The notes under the pieces are model-generated. The model was not told the DNA's origin. It saw only the letters and a list, made by a program, of their open reading frames with translations, and did not search any database. From assembly GCA_002794515.1 (NCBI GenBank), contig PGTJ01000065.1, positions 1-10,341 of the forward strand: 10,341 bases of DNA, read 5' to 3'. The first letter of the stretch is position 1; each line of letters begins with the position of its first letter. The DNA is from Phototrophicales bacterium (GTDB lineage Bacteria > Chloroflexota > Anaerolineae > Aggregatilineales > Phototrophicaceae). Positions 1 through 7,113 of this stretch are shown piece by piece. A program made the position numbers and the translations under genes.

Positions 1-10
1 CTTAAAGACC

Positions 11-40
11 TTTACAAGAATTCATGATTTATGATATACT
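11..40 (+). promoter_or_regulatory. Promoter of the ABC exporter operon
   Basis: A -35-like TTTACA (11-16) is followed after 18 bases by TATACT (35-40), which is preceded by TG plus one base (32-34), an extended -10. Initiation would fall near 47, leaving a leader of about 43 bases that contains the ribosome binding site. A second perfect TATAAT lies at 49-54 but has no good -35 at 16-18 bases. The assignment rests on sequence match only. Confidence 0.6.
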
Positions 41-73
41 GAGGGGACTATAATTTTGTTCTAGGTCTGTTTT

Positions 74-79
74 AGGAGG
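74..79 (+). promoter_or_regulatory. Strong ribosome binding site that fixes a TTG start
   Basis: A full AGGAGG lies 10 bases before the TTG at 90-92. The nearest in-frame ATG (117-119) has no such site, so the TTG is preferred as the start of the first ABC subunit. Confidence 0.75.
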
Positions 80-89
80 TCAAGTCATC

Positions 90-1976
90 TTGACAACACC
101 AACAACAACAATCCCGATGTACGATTTTAGGCACGCCGTCATCACATCGAAGATGCGCGTGGTCGGTTTATTAAAAATGATGTCGGGGTATCAATGGTTT
201 TATATTGGGGCGATTATCAGCCTCATTTTGGCGGCGATGGGACGTGCGGGTGGATTTTTGCTCATCGGCTGGTTTGTGGATGATTTGCTCAAGCCGTTGC
301 CACAACTCACCGATATGACAGCACTGGCGGGGCTTGGTGTGCAGAGCTTCATCTTCATTCGCCCCGATTTAGCATCGCTCATCCCATTGGTGGCGCTCGG
401 TTATTTATGTTTGGCGCTCACCGAGGGAGGGTTCAACTTTTTGCGCGGACGCTGGGCATCTTACACAGCCGAAAATGTGGTATGGCGCTTGAAGAATTAC
501 ATCTACGACCATCTGCAACGGTTGACTTTTCGGTATCATGATCGAATGCAAACTGGCGAATTGTTGCAACGCGCAACATCCGATGTCGAAGCTGTCAGGC
601 GCTTTTATGCCGAGGAATTGGTCGAATTGGGGCGCATTGCCATTTTGTTCTTGGTCAATTTTGTCGCCATTATGACACTCAGCGTCCAATTGGCGGTTTT
701 ATCCATCATCATCTTGCCCGCGCTGGCGGTGGTCTCGATTTATTTCTTCCGCAAAATCTCGAAAAAGTATGAAGATTTTCAAGAACGCGAGGCGGAACTA
801 TCGACTACCTTGCAAGAGAATCTCAGTGGTGTGCGCGTGGTGAAAGCCTTTGCGCGTCAAGATTATGAGACGAATAAATTCGAGAAGACGAATTTTGCTC
901 GTTATACCAGTGGCAAGCAACTGTTGCGCCTTCACGCCATGTATTGGCCCCTGACGGATATTATCGTTGGGGCGCAACTGATTTTCGGCTTGGTACTTGC
1001 CGCCATCCTCGCCAGCGATGGTGTGTTGACTGTAGGCGCATATGTGTCGTATGCGGGCATGATTGGGGCATTGATTAACCCCATGCGCCAATTGGGGCGG
1101 TTGGTGGTGGCGGTCTCGCAGGGGCTGGTCTCGTATGATCGTCTGGCAGAGATCATCCGTGAAGAGCGCGAAGATTTGGGCGAACATGTCGCCGCGCCCG
1201 TATCTGAAATTCGTGGCGAGGTGGTGTTTGAGAATGTCACCTTTGAATATGACAAAGACCAGCCAGTCCTGCATAACATCAGCTTCACCTGTAAACCGGG
1301 CGAGACGATTGCCCTGTTGGGATCTACGGGGTCGGGTAAAACAACCCTGGTCACCTTATTGGGGCGGTTTTATGAATATACCAGTGGGCGTATTCTGTTG
1401 GATGGTATCGAACTCAAGCAATATCCCAAGAGCTTTTTACGCAAACAAATCGGCGTGGTGCAACAAGAGGCGTTCTTATTCTCGCGCACTATCCGCGAAA
1501 ATATCACACTTGGTGTAGATCGCAAAGTATCGGATGAAGAGGTGATCGCTGTGGCAAAAGCCGCCGCCATTCACGACTCAATTATGACCTTTCCAGAAGG
1601 ATATAACACGCTTGTCGGTGAACGGGGTGTCACACTTTCGGGTGGTCAGAAGCAACGGGTGGCGCTGGCGCGGATTTTGCTCAAAAATCCGAATTTGCTC
1701 ATCTTAGATGATGCCACATCTGCCGTAGATACCGAGACCGAGGCGCATATCCGCAATGCCTTGCGCGAGATGAACAACCAGCGCACGACCTTCATCATCG
1801 CTCATCGCATCAATACGGTGATGCACGCCGATAAAATTTTGGTGATGGATAAAGGGCGCATTGTGCAAGTCGGTACACATGATGAGTTGATCAACCAAGC
1901 GGGGATTTATCGCCGTACTTACGAAATGCAAGCACGTATCGAGGATGAACTCGAAAAGGAATTAGCCAATGTCTAG
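90..1976 (+). CDS. ABC exporter half-transporter, degenerate-site subunit
   Basis: This 628-residue half-transporter (membrane domain then ATPase) is probably one half of a heterodimeric type IV ABC exporter in the inner membrane, moving lipids, peptides or drugs outward. Six hydrophobic segments are visible at about 36-63, 94-118, 180-200, 202-220, 287-308 and 315-335, with an unusually long first external loop (about 65-93). The ATPase domain (about 375-610) has Walker A at 411-418 (GSTGSGKT), Q-loop Q459, an intact LSGGQ at 516-520, Walker B ending D540-D541, and H-loop H572. Canonical exporters have Glu at 541; the Asp predicts poor hydrolysis at this subunit's own site. Its intact signature would serve the partner's site. 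The start is a TTG behind AGGAGG. The 3' end overlaps the next gene by 8 bases, so the two are probably translationally coupled. The family assignment is secure; the substrate cannot be told from sequence. Confidence 0.95.
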   Translation: MTTPTTTIPMYDFRHAVITSKMRVVGLLKMMSGYQWFYIGAIISLILAAMGRAGGFLLIGWFVDDLLKPLPQLTDMTALAGLGVQSFIFIRPDLASLIPLVALGYLCLALTEGGFNFLRGRWASYTAENVVWRLKNYIYDHLQRLTFRYHDRMQTGELLQRATSDVEAVRRFYAEELVELGRIAILFLVNFVAIMTLSVQLAVLSIIILPALAVVSIYFFRKISKKYEDFQEREAELSTTLQENLSGVRVVKAFARQDYETNKFEKTNFARYTSGKQLLRLHAMYWPLTDIIVGAQLIFGLVLAAILASDGVLTVGAYVSYAGMIGALINPMRQLGRLVVAVSQGLVSYDRLAEIIREEREDLGEHVAAPVSEIRGEVVFENVTFEYDKDQPVLHNISFTCKPGETIALLGSTGSGKTTLVTLLGRFYEYTSGRILLDGIELKQYPKSFLRKQIGVVQQEAFLFSRTIRENITLGVDRKVSDEEVIAVAKAAAIHDSIMTFPEGYNTLVGERGVTLSGGQKQRVALARILLKNPNLLILDDATSAVDTETEAHIRNALREMNNQRTTFIIAHRINTVMHADKILVMDKGRIVQVGTHDELINQAGIYRRTYEMQARIEDELEKELANV

Positions 1977-3831
1977 TGAAGTCAATCAATTTGAAGAACA
2001 GGAATTCACCACGCAAATCAATCGTGGTACGGTGATTCGCATCTTGGCACAGGTCAGACCATATTGGCGCTGGGTGTTGGGCTTCATGGTCTCGATTAGC
2101 CTTGTGTCGGTCATCGAAGCCTCGTTCAATATTTTGAGTATGCAAATTATCGATGAGGGCATCATCGGTGGCAACCGCGAGACGCTCATCAGCTTGTTCA
2201 TCCAATATGGGTTACGGATGTTTATCTTGGCATGTTTGGTGTATGTGTTCATCATCCTCTGTGGTCAATTGGGTGAACGGGTGCAGTATGACATGCGGAA
2301 GAAGATGTTCCAGCACATGCAAACCCTATCCTTCTCTTATTTCGACCGCACACCAGTCGGTTGGTTGATGTCGCGGGTCACATCCGATTCCTCGCGCATA
2401 TCTGATCTGGTCACATGGGGGATGTTGGATGTGACATGGGCGGTGGTGAATATCACAACGGCGTTGCTCTTCATGTTCACCATCAACTGGCAACTGACAT
2501 TGGTGGTGATGGCGGTGTTGCCCGTGTTGCTCCGCATCGCGGCATGGTTTCAGGTGCGGATTTTGGTGCAGTTCCGCGACTCGCGGAAGATGAATTCTAA
2601 AATCACGGGCGCATTGAACGAAAATATCACCGGTGTGCGCGTGGTCAAAGCGGTGCGCCGTGAAGAGAAAAATCTCGAAGAATTCAATGAACTCACAGGT
2701 GGCATGTATCGCTCGGCATTCAAAGCCGCCTGGCTGTCGGCATTATTTTTGCCCGCCGTGCAGATGATTAGCGCCATCGCCGTCATCTCGGTCATCTGGA
2801 TCGGCGGGTTGCAAGTCCCCACAGGCATGAGCATCGGCGCAATTCAGGCATTTGTGGCGTATATCGTGTTCATGATGTGGCCCGTTCAAGATATGGCGCG
2901 GGTGTATGCCCAGATGCAACAAGCGGTGGCATCGGCGGAGCGCGTATTCGCCTTGTTGGATACGCCCGCCGAAATTGTGGATAGACCCAATGCCAAAGAC
3001 CCAGGCACGCTTCGTGGCGAGATTGTATTCGAGAATGTCGAATTTTACTACGAAAAAGATAAACCTGTGCTGAAAGATTTTAACCTGACCGTCCGCGCAG
3101 GCGAGACAATCGCGCTCGTCGGTCCGACAGGTCATGGCAAAAGCACCATCGTCAATTTGATGTGTCGGTTTTATGAACCGCGTGGCGGGCGCATCCTCAT
3201 CAATGGGCAAGATTATCTGGATATGCCCCTACATGCCATTCATTCGCGCATCGGCATGGTGTTACAAACACCGCATCTATTCAGTGGGACAATCCGTGAA
3301 AATATCCGTTATGGTCGCCTGAATGCCACAGATGAAGAAATCGAAACCGCCGCCAAACTGGCAGGCGCACACGACTTCATCATCACATTGGATAAAGGGT
3401 ATGATGAACAGGTAGGTGAGGGCGGTGTGTTGCTCTCGGTGGGTCAAAAACAACTGCTCAGCTTGGCGCGGGCGATCCTCGCCGATCCCGAATTGTTCAT
3501 CATGGATGAAGCGACCAGTTCGGTCGATACGCTCACCGAGTCGCTCATCCAGCAGGGTATGGATACCATCATGGAAGGACGCACCAGCTTTGTCATCGCC
3601 CACCGTCTGAGTACCATCCGCAAAGCCGATCGTATTTTGGTCATCGAAAATGGCAAAATCGCCGAGATGGGTTCACATGCCGAATTGATTCGCCAAAAGG
3701 GACATTATTATGACCTATATACCAATCAATTCAAACAAGAACTCGAAGCCAAATATACCAAAGCCATCGAGACGGGCGAATATGAGGCTGTGGTGATTGC
3801 TCAAGAAGAAAAACAAGCGACAGGGGATTGA
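1969..3831 (+). CDS. ABC exporter half-transporter, catalytic-site subunit
   Basis: This 620-residue partner half-transporter has the same membrane-domain-then-ATPase order. Hydrophobic segments lie at about 33-60, 70-95, 148-168, 170-190, 255-280 and 288-312; the ATPase domain runs from about 348 to 590. Walker A is GPTGHGKS (385-392), the Q-loop is Q433, Walker B ends D513-E514 with the catalytic Glu present, and H545 is the switch histidine. The signature is LSVGQ (489-493) instead of LSGGQ, and the preceding X-loop reads VGEGG rather than VGERG. Its Walker motifs would pair with the intact LSGGQ of the first subunit to make the working ATP site, while its own LSVGQ caps the dead site. The C-terminal tail (about 590-620) is charged, rich in Glu and Lys, and probably cytoplasmic. 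The ATG lies inside the end of the first gene behind AAGGA (1956-1960). The substrate is unknown. Confidence 0.95.
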   Translation: MSSEVNQFEEQEFTTQINRGTVIRILAQVRPYWRWVLGFMVSISLVSVIEASFNILSMQIIDEGIIGGNRETLISLFIQYGLRMFILACLVYVFIILCGQLGERVQYDMRKKMFQHMQTLSFSYFDRTPVGWLMSRVTSDSSRISDLVTWGMLDVTWAVVNITTALLFMFTINWQLTLVVMAVLPVLLRIAAWFQVRILVQFRDSRKMNSKITGALNENITGVRVVKAVRREEKNLEEFNELTGGMYRSAFKAAWLSALFLPAVQMISAIAVISVIWIGGLQVPTGMSIGAIQAFVAYIVFMMWPVQDMARVYAQMQQAVASAERVFALLDTPAEIVDRPNAKDPGTLRGEIVFENVEFYYEKDKPVLKDFNLTVRAGETIALVGPTGHGKSTIVNLMCRFYEPRGGRILINGQDYLDMPLHAIHSRIGMVLQTPHLFSGTIRENIRYGRLNATDEEIETAAKLAGAHDFIITLDKGYDEQVGEGGVLLSVGQKQLLSLARAILADPELFIMDEATSSVDTLTESLIQQGMDTIMEGRTSFVIAHRLSTIRKADRILVIENGKIAEMGSHAELIRQKGHYYDLYTNQFKQELEAKYTKAIETGEYEAVVIAQEEKQATGD

Positions 3832-3906
3832 GATAGCAATGCCTGTCGATAACGGATGGTCTTCATGATGTCAGACCAGTATGTTTGCTATACATGTTTG
3901 TCAGGA

Positions 3907-3945
3907 ATCAAAAAGCCTGTGATTTTGTGTCACAGGCTTTTTGAT
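3907..3945. terminator. Bidirectional rho-independent terminator between convergent operons
   Basis: A perfect 16-bp inverted repeat (3907-3922 with 3930-3945) encloses a 7-base loop. The core AAAAAGCCTGTGA has its exact complement TCACAGGCTTTTT, giving a T-run on either strand. It lies between the stop of the ABC operon (3831) and the stop of etfA (3960), so it can end both. The 75 bases between 3832 and 3906 hold nothing else convincing. Confidence 0.9.
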
Positions 3946-3959
3946 GGATAAAATGTCGG

Positions 3960-4994
3960 TTATTTGCCCAAGCGTTTCTTGAATTCGGCAGTCAGGGCAG
4001 GGATGATCTGGAAAATATCGCCCACCAAACCAAAACGTGCCATTTTGAAAATGGGTGCCTCGGCATCTTTGTTGATCGCCACAATCACCTTGCTGTTCCG
4101 CATACCTGCTTGATGCTGAATCGCACCGCTAATCGCACAGGCGATATACAAATCGGGGGCGACGACCTTGCCTGTCTGACCGACTTGGTGGGCGTAGGAA
4201 ATATATCCAGCATCGACTGCCGCACGGCTCGCGCCGACTGCGCCACCCAACACATCAGCCAGGGGTTTAATCACATTTTCAAAGGCATCTTGTGCCTTCC
4301 ACACCGTTGGGTCAGATACACCAGCAGGCGCTTCTTTGGGGTTATTGGCGACACCACGTCCGCCAGAGACGATAATCGCCGCATCGGTCAGATTGACTGT
4401 GCCGACTTCCGCCTCGAAACTTTGCACTTTGGTCACAATTGCGCTCTCATCCAACACGGGCGAGACGGTCACAACTTCAGCGCTTGCGCCTGCATTTTGT
4501 GCATTGGGCTTGAAGGCGCGCCCACGAATGGTCAGGAATAATGTGCCATCCCCCACATTTTGAGCATGGCTGAGCAATTTGCCCGCATACACCGGGCGGG
4601 TGACTTTGACTGTATTGCCTTCGACCGCCAATTCGATCGCTTCGGTGATCATGCCACTATCGGTATCGGCGGCAGATGCCGATAACAATTCACGTCCACG
4701 ATTTGTGCCGACTGCCAAGACTACTTTGGGCGTGTGTTCTTTGACCAAGCTGGTGAGCAGGGCGGCATAGGGTTCTAAACGGAAATCGTTGAGTGTGGCA
4801 TCGTCACAGACGAATACTTTCGATGCGCCAAATTCGGCGGCTTGTTTGGCGATCGCAGAGGCGTTTTCGCCAAAGACGAAGGCGCTCACACTGGTGCCAA
4901 GCGCATCTGCCACCATTTTGCCCGCGCCCAGTGCTTCCCAACTGGTCATCACGGGTTGTCCGTTGAATGTTTCGATAAATACCAAGACGCTCAT
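3960..4994 (-). CDS. etfA: Electron transfer flavoprotein, alpha subunit
   Basis: EtfA (344 residues) is the FAD-carrying subunit of the soluble ETF heterodimer, which takes electrons from acyl-CoA dehydrogenases and passes them to the quinone pool through ETF-quinone oxidoreductase. The N-terminal nucleotide-binding-like domain starts at MSVLVFIE (1-8). The C-terminal FAD domain shows SGGRG (210-214), GASR (254-257), QVGQTGK (270-276), SGAIQH (289-294), VAINKD (305-310) and GLVGD (322-326), all expected FAD-contact blocks. Between SGGRG and GASR there are about 18 residues more than in ordinary EtfA, by my recollection of family spacing. The sequence IACAISG (284-290) has Ala where Gly is common. 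Its ATG shares one base with the etfB stop (TAATG), so the subunits are made in step. It ends just before the bidirectional terminator. ETFs can also be bifurcating; nothing here settles that. Confidence 0.96.
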   Translation of the reverse strand: MSVLVFIETFNGQPVMTSWEALGAGKMVADALGTSVSAFVFGENASAIAKQAAEFGASKVFVCDDATLNDFRLEPYAALLTSLVKEHTPKVVLAVGTNRGRELLSASAADTDSGMITEAIELAVEGNTVKVTRPVYAGKLLSHAQNVGDGTLFLTIRGRAFKPNAQNAGASAEVVTVSPVLDESAIVTKVQSFEAEVGTVNLTDAAIIVSGGRGVANNPKEAPAGVSDPTVWKAQDAFENVIKPLADVLGGAVGASRAAVDAGYISYAHQVGQTGKVVAPDLYIACAISGAIQHQAGMRNSKVIVAINKDAEAPIFKMARFGLVGDIFQIIPALTAEFKKRLGK

Positions 4995-5773
4995 TATAGT
5001 ACCTTCGCCTCCAGTAATTTTTCCACCAATTGTGCGGCTTGTTCTTCAGGTGTACCCGTAATCATCTCCACTTGGACTTCTTTGGTGGGCAAATTCATGA
5101 ATGCCACCGTTTCGGCTTTCTTGGCGGGGGCAGAGATGCCCAAATCGCCCAAACTCCAAACAGGGATAGTGGCTTTGCTGGCTTTACGGATGCCGATGAA
5201 TGATGGATAACGTGGTTCGTTGATTCCCTTCATCACGGTGATGACGGCGGGCAATTGACTGGTGACTGTTTGCTTGCCTTGTTCGTACATCTTTTCGACG
5301 GTGATGGTCTTATTGGCATAATCGATCGCCACAATTTTTGAGACATAGCTCAACATCGTCCAGCCCAATTTGCGGGCGGTCATATAGGCATGTTGGTCTG
5401 TCCCAACATCCACACTTTCTTTGCCGAAGATGACCAAATCGACATCGCCTAATTTTTTGATTGCGCCCGCCGCCGCCGTTGCATAGGCGAGGCTATCGGT
5501 TGAATCGAGATTGGGGTCATCAATGCGGATGGCATTTTCGATGCCCATCGCCAAGCTGTGCTTGAGCGCATCATTGTGCATCTCGCCACCAATAGCGATG
5601 ACGGTCGATTTGCCACTGGCATTTTCAGCTTGCAAAATTGTTTCTTCTAAAGAATATTCATCCCACGGATTGACCACTGTGGCGGCATCGCCCCAGCCGA
5701 CAGCCCCGTCTTTCCCGACTTCGACCTTTGCCGCAGTGTCGGGGGTACTGCGCGTAAATGTAACTACGTGCAA
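4994..5773 (-). CDS. etfB: Electron transfer flavoprotein, beta subunit (TTG start)
   Basis: EtfB (259 residues from the start chosen here) partners EtfA and normally binds AMP, or a second FAD in bifurcating forms. Family blocks are the N-terminal STPDTAAK (9-16, usually KQVPDT), NPWDEYSLEE (35-44), the nucleotide-binding stretch FGKESVDVGTDQ (116-127), QLPAVITV (173-180) and NEPRYPS (185-191). The open frame reaches back to an ATG at 5830, but that adds 19 residues unlike EtfB. A full AGGAGG sits six bases before the TTG at 5773-5771, and the protein then begins where EtfB normally begins with the first beta strand (HVVTFTRS). The usual Lys-Gln of the opening motif is replaced (TFTRSTPDT). 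Expression probably comes from the leader region 5774-5929. It overlaps etfA by one base. Confidence 0.93.
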   Translation of the reverse strand: MHVVTFTRSTPDTAAKVEVGKDGAVGWGDAATVVNPWDEYSLEETILQAENASGKSTVIAIGGEMHNDALKHSLAMGIENAIRIDDPNLDSTDSLAYATAAAGAIKKLGDVDLVIFGKESVDVGTDQHAYMTARKLGWTMLSYVSKIVAIDYANKTITVEKMYEQGKQTVTSQLPAVITVMKGINEPRYPSFIGIRKASKATIPVWSLGDLGISAPAKKAETVAFMNLPTKEVQVEMITGTPEEQAAQLVEKLLEAKVL

Positions 5774-5779
5774 GTTAAG

Positions 5780-5785
5780 CCTCCT
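5780..5785 (-). promoter_or_regulatory. Ribosome binding site that fixes the etfB TTG start
   Basis: The minus strand reads TTTAGGAGGCTTAAC before TTG, giving a consensus site with a six-base spacer. It closely resembles the TTTAGGAGG before the first ABC gene, which also uses TTG. Confidence 0.8.
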
Positions 5786-5816
5786 AAAGATAGACAATAA
5801 TTTTTTGTAATCACGA

Positions 5817-5872
5817 ATCCCACTGGGCATGAGCGCTCATGCCCCACAGGTGACATCAGCACCAGATGGGAT
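5817..5872 (-). promoter_or_regulatory. Structured leader of etfB with a perfect 20-bp palindrome
   Basis: Bases 5825-5844 form a perfect palindrome, GGGCATGAGC then GCTCATGCCC. Around it, read on the minus strand, ATCCCA (5872-5867) can pair with TGGGAT (5822-5817), and GGTG (5863-5860) with CACC (5852-5849), which would give a three-way junction. It lies between an AT-rich stretch (5873-5929, with a TACAAT at 5894-5889 and a poor -35) and the etfB ribosome binding site. No T-run follows, so it is not an ordinary terminator. It may be a DNA operator for a dimeric regulator or an RNA leader element; I could match it to no riboswitch class I know. Confidence 0.45.
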
Positions 5873-5929
5873 ATATTTATTGATATGTATTGTACATGGT
5901 TTATCAGAAAAAATCTAATGTGGATTCGA

Positions 5930-6439
5930 TTAATTTTCGTCACCTGCCCAAAATGTGCCATCGGGCATGATGGTCGCGCTATCAAAAATCGCCCCCCACA
6001 AATTGGCATTGTGCAAATTTGCCCCTGTTAGGTTTGCCCCACACAAATTGACACATGCCAGATGTGCGCCCGATAAATCGGCATCGCGTAAATCGGCATG
6101 GCTAAAATCGGCATCGCGCAGGTTGGCATTTTTGAGGATTGCCCGCCGAAAAATCCCCCGCTTGAGGTTCGCCCCGCCGAAATAAATCCCCGTCAAATCG
6201 GCATCGGCTAGGATGATCCGCTCATAATCGCCCTTCGCCATGCGTCCATTTTGCCACTGTGCGCCACTAAAATCGCCACCACGCAACGACCCATCTTGAA
6301 AATACAGGCGTTCTTGTGCTTCTTCGAGCAACTTCAGTGCCACATCATTCGGCGCAGTTTTGAGTTGATGAAATAATTCGGTTTGGGTGAGGGTGGTTTT
6401 TTGTATCGCTGTAAAACGAGCAGTCAGACGCTTTAACAC
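5930..6439 (-). CDS. Pentapeptide-repeat protein
   Basis: This is a 169-residue protein from a GTG at 6439, chosen because GGAGA (6450-6446) lies about seven bases upstream. A TTG at 6445 is in frame but sits directly against that site. Residues 1-47 look helical and charged. From about 48 to 157 the chain divides without interruption into 22 five-residue blocks ending in a large hydrophobic residue, such as KNANL, RDADF, SHADL, RDADL, CGANL, TGANL and HNANL. This predicts a right-handed quadrilateral beta helix of about five and a half coils. The first six blocks (QDGSL to ERIIL) are degenerate but in register. It ends with MPDGTFW and a short acidic tail. There is no signal peptide, so it is probably cytoplasmic. 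Some relatives mimic DNA and protect gyrase, but here the repeat faces are mixed in charge, so no such role is claimed. It starts two bases after the SGNH hydrolase stop. Confidence 0.92.
   Translation of the reverse strand: MLKRLTARFTAIQKTTLTQTELFHQLKTAPNDVALKLLEEAQERLYFQDGSLRGGDFSGAQWQNGRMAKGDYERIILADADLTGIYFGGANLKRGIFRRAILKNANLRDADFSHADLRDADLSGAHLACVNLCGANLTGANLHNANLWGAIFDSATIMPDGTFWAGDEN
6074..6118 (-). repeat. Tandem 15-base coding repeats in the pentapeptide gene
   Basis: Three adjacent 15-base units are nearly identical: TAAATCGGCATCGCG (6074-6088), TAAATCGGCATGGCT (6089-6103) and AAAATCGGCATCGCG (6104-6118). More diverged units continue on both sides. Each encodes part of three pentapeptides in one frame, so this is recent internal duplication inside the beta helix and not a separate element. 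Confidence 0.75.
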
Positions 6440-6441
6440 AA

Positions 6442-7113
6442 TCAATCTCCAATAAAATGATGTATCCGTTCGGCAAATTGTACCGCACTTTTGAGTGTGA
6501 GATGAATACCATCGAATGTATAGGTGAATCCACCTTGTGCTTGGGCGGTATCATAATCTGACCAGCCACTTTGTACCCGTTCGCCGATGGTGAAGATGAT
6601 GCCCAAACCCAACGGCTTGCGTTCTGGGACATTTCGAGGGGTGAATTGCGACATCAGGTCGAGATGTGGGATATTAAAAACATGTGCAATGCGTTGCGCC
6701 AGCATATTCAAATGTGCCATCGTCGCCACCACCAACGGATTATATTCGATTGGTGGCAACCCGACCCAGGTGTGAATATGATTGGCTTGTAGGCGCATGA
6801 TTATTTCTCGGTAGACGACAGCGAATGTCGCAGGGGATACGAAGCCATCGTCTATCTGTTTGGCTTGTTTATAATATGGGCGTGTATCGGGTTGGGAATA
6901 AGATATGGCATCATTCCCGCCGACCATGATGAACACACCATCGGGCGATTGGTCGATGACATCATCTAGTCGCCGTTCGAGGTTGATAACCGTGTCGCCA
7001 CCAACACCAGCATTGATGATGGTATCTTGTGGGCGCAATTTGGCGATATGTGCCACATAATTCCCCCCATAACTGCCTTCGGTGAGGCTATCGCCCAAAA
7101 AAATCAGCTTCAT
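6442..7113 (-). CDS. SGNH/GDSL-family hydrolase, cytoplasmic
   Basis: This 223-residue protein is a serine esterase or lipase of the SGNH fold. Block I is GDSLTEG with nucleophile S9. Block II is NAGVGGDT with oxyanion glycine near G36-G39. Block III is GGND (65-68) with N67. Block V is DGIHLT with D201 and H204 completing the triad. All catalytic positions are therefore present. The protein starts directly with strand one (MKLIFLGDS) and has no signal peptide, which suggests an intracellular substrate. Typical substrates of the family are acyl esters, acetylated sugars or lysophospholipids; none can be chosen here. The ATG overlaps the Uma2 gene's TGA in an ATGA junction, with AAGG upstream (7124-7121). 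The pentapeptide gene follows two bases after the stop, so the three are almost certainly one transcript. Confidence 0.92.
   Translation of the reverse strand: MKLIFLGDSLTEGSYGGNYVAHIAKLRPQDTIINAGVGGDTVINLERRLDDVIDQSPDGVFIMVGGNDAISYSQPDTRPYYKQAKQIDDGFVSPATFAVVYREIIMRLQANHIHTWVGLPPIEYNPLVVATMAHLNMLAQRIAHVFNIPHLDLMSQFTPRNVPERKPLGLGIIFTIGERVQSGWSDYDTAQAQGGFTYTFDGIHLTLKSAVQFAERIHHFIGD

Noticed and set aside
798..1354. Long open frames antisense to the first ABC gene
   Set aside because: They lie wholly within a well-supported gene, have no ribosome binding site or recognisable domain, and their composition is what the opposite strand of this gene would give.
2743..3210. Antisense frame of 155 codons inside the second ABC gene
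   Set aside because: It is His- and Asp-rich shadow sequence across the membrane and ATPase region, with no family resemblance.
3857..3878. Small hairpin TGGTCT/AGACCA after the ABC operon
   Set aside because: Only six pairs with a ten-base loop and no T-run; the terminator at 3907-3945 is much stronger.
4849..4856. HIP1-like GCGATCGC octamer as a sign of a cyanobacterium
   Set aside because: I saw only one copy; genomes with HIP1 carry it far more often.
5849..5863. CTGATG in the etfB leader as a hammerhead ribozyme or TPP riboswitch core
   Set aside because: The GAAA element and cleavage-site arrangement of a hammerhead are absent, and the other TPP core blocks are missing.
5764..6009. 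81-codon minus-strand frame spanning the etfB leader
   Set aside because: It overlaps the end of the pentapeptide gene and the start of etfB in another frame and has no ribosome binding site.
6000..6215. Repeated AAATCGGCAT units as a CRISPR-like or regulatory repeat
   Set aside because: The 15-base period matches the pentapeptide code in frame and there are no spacers.
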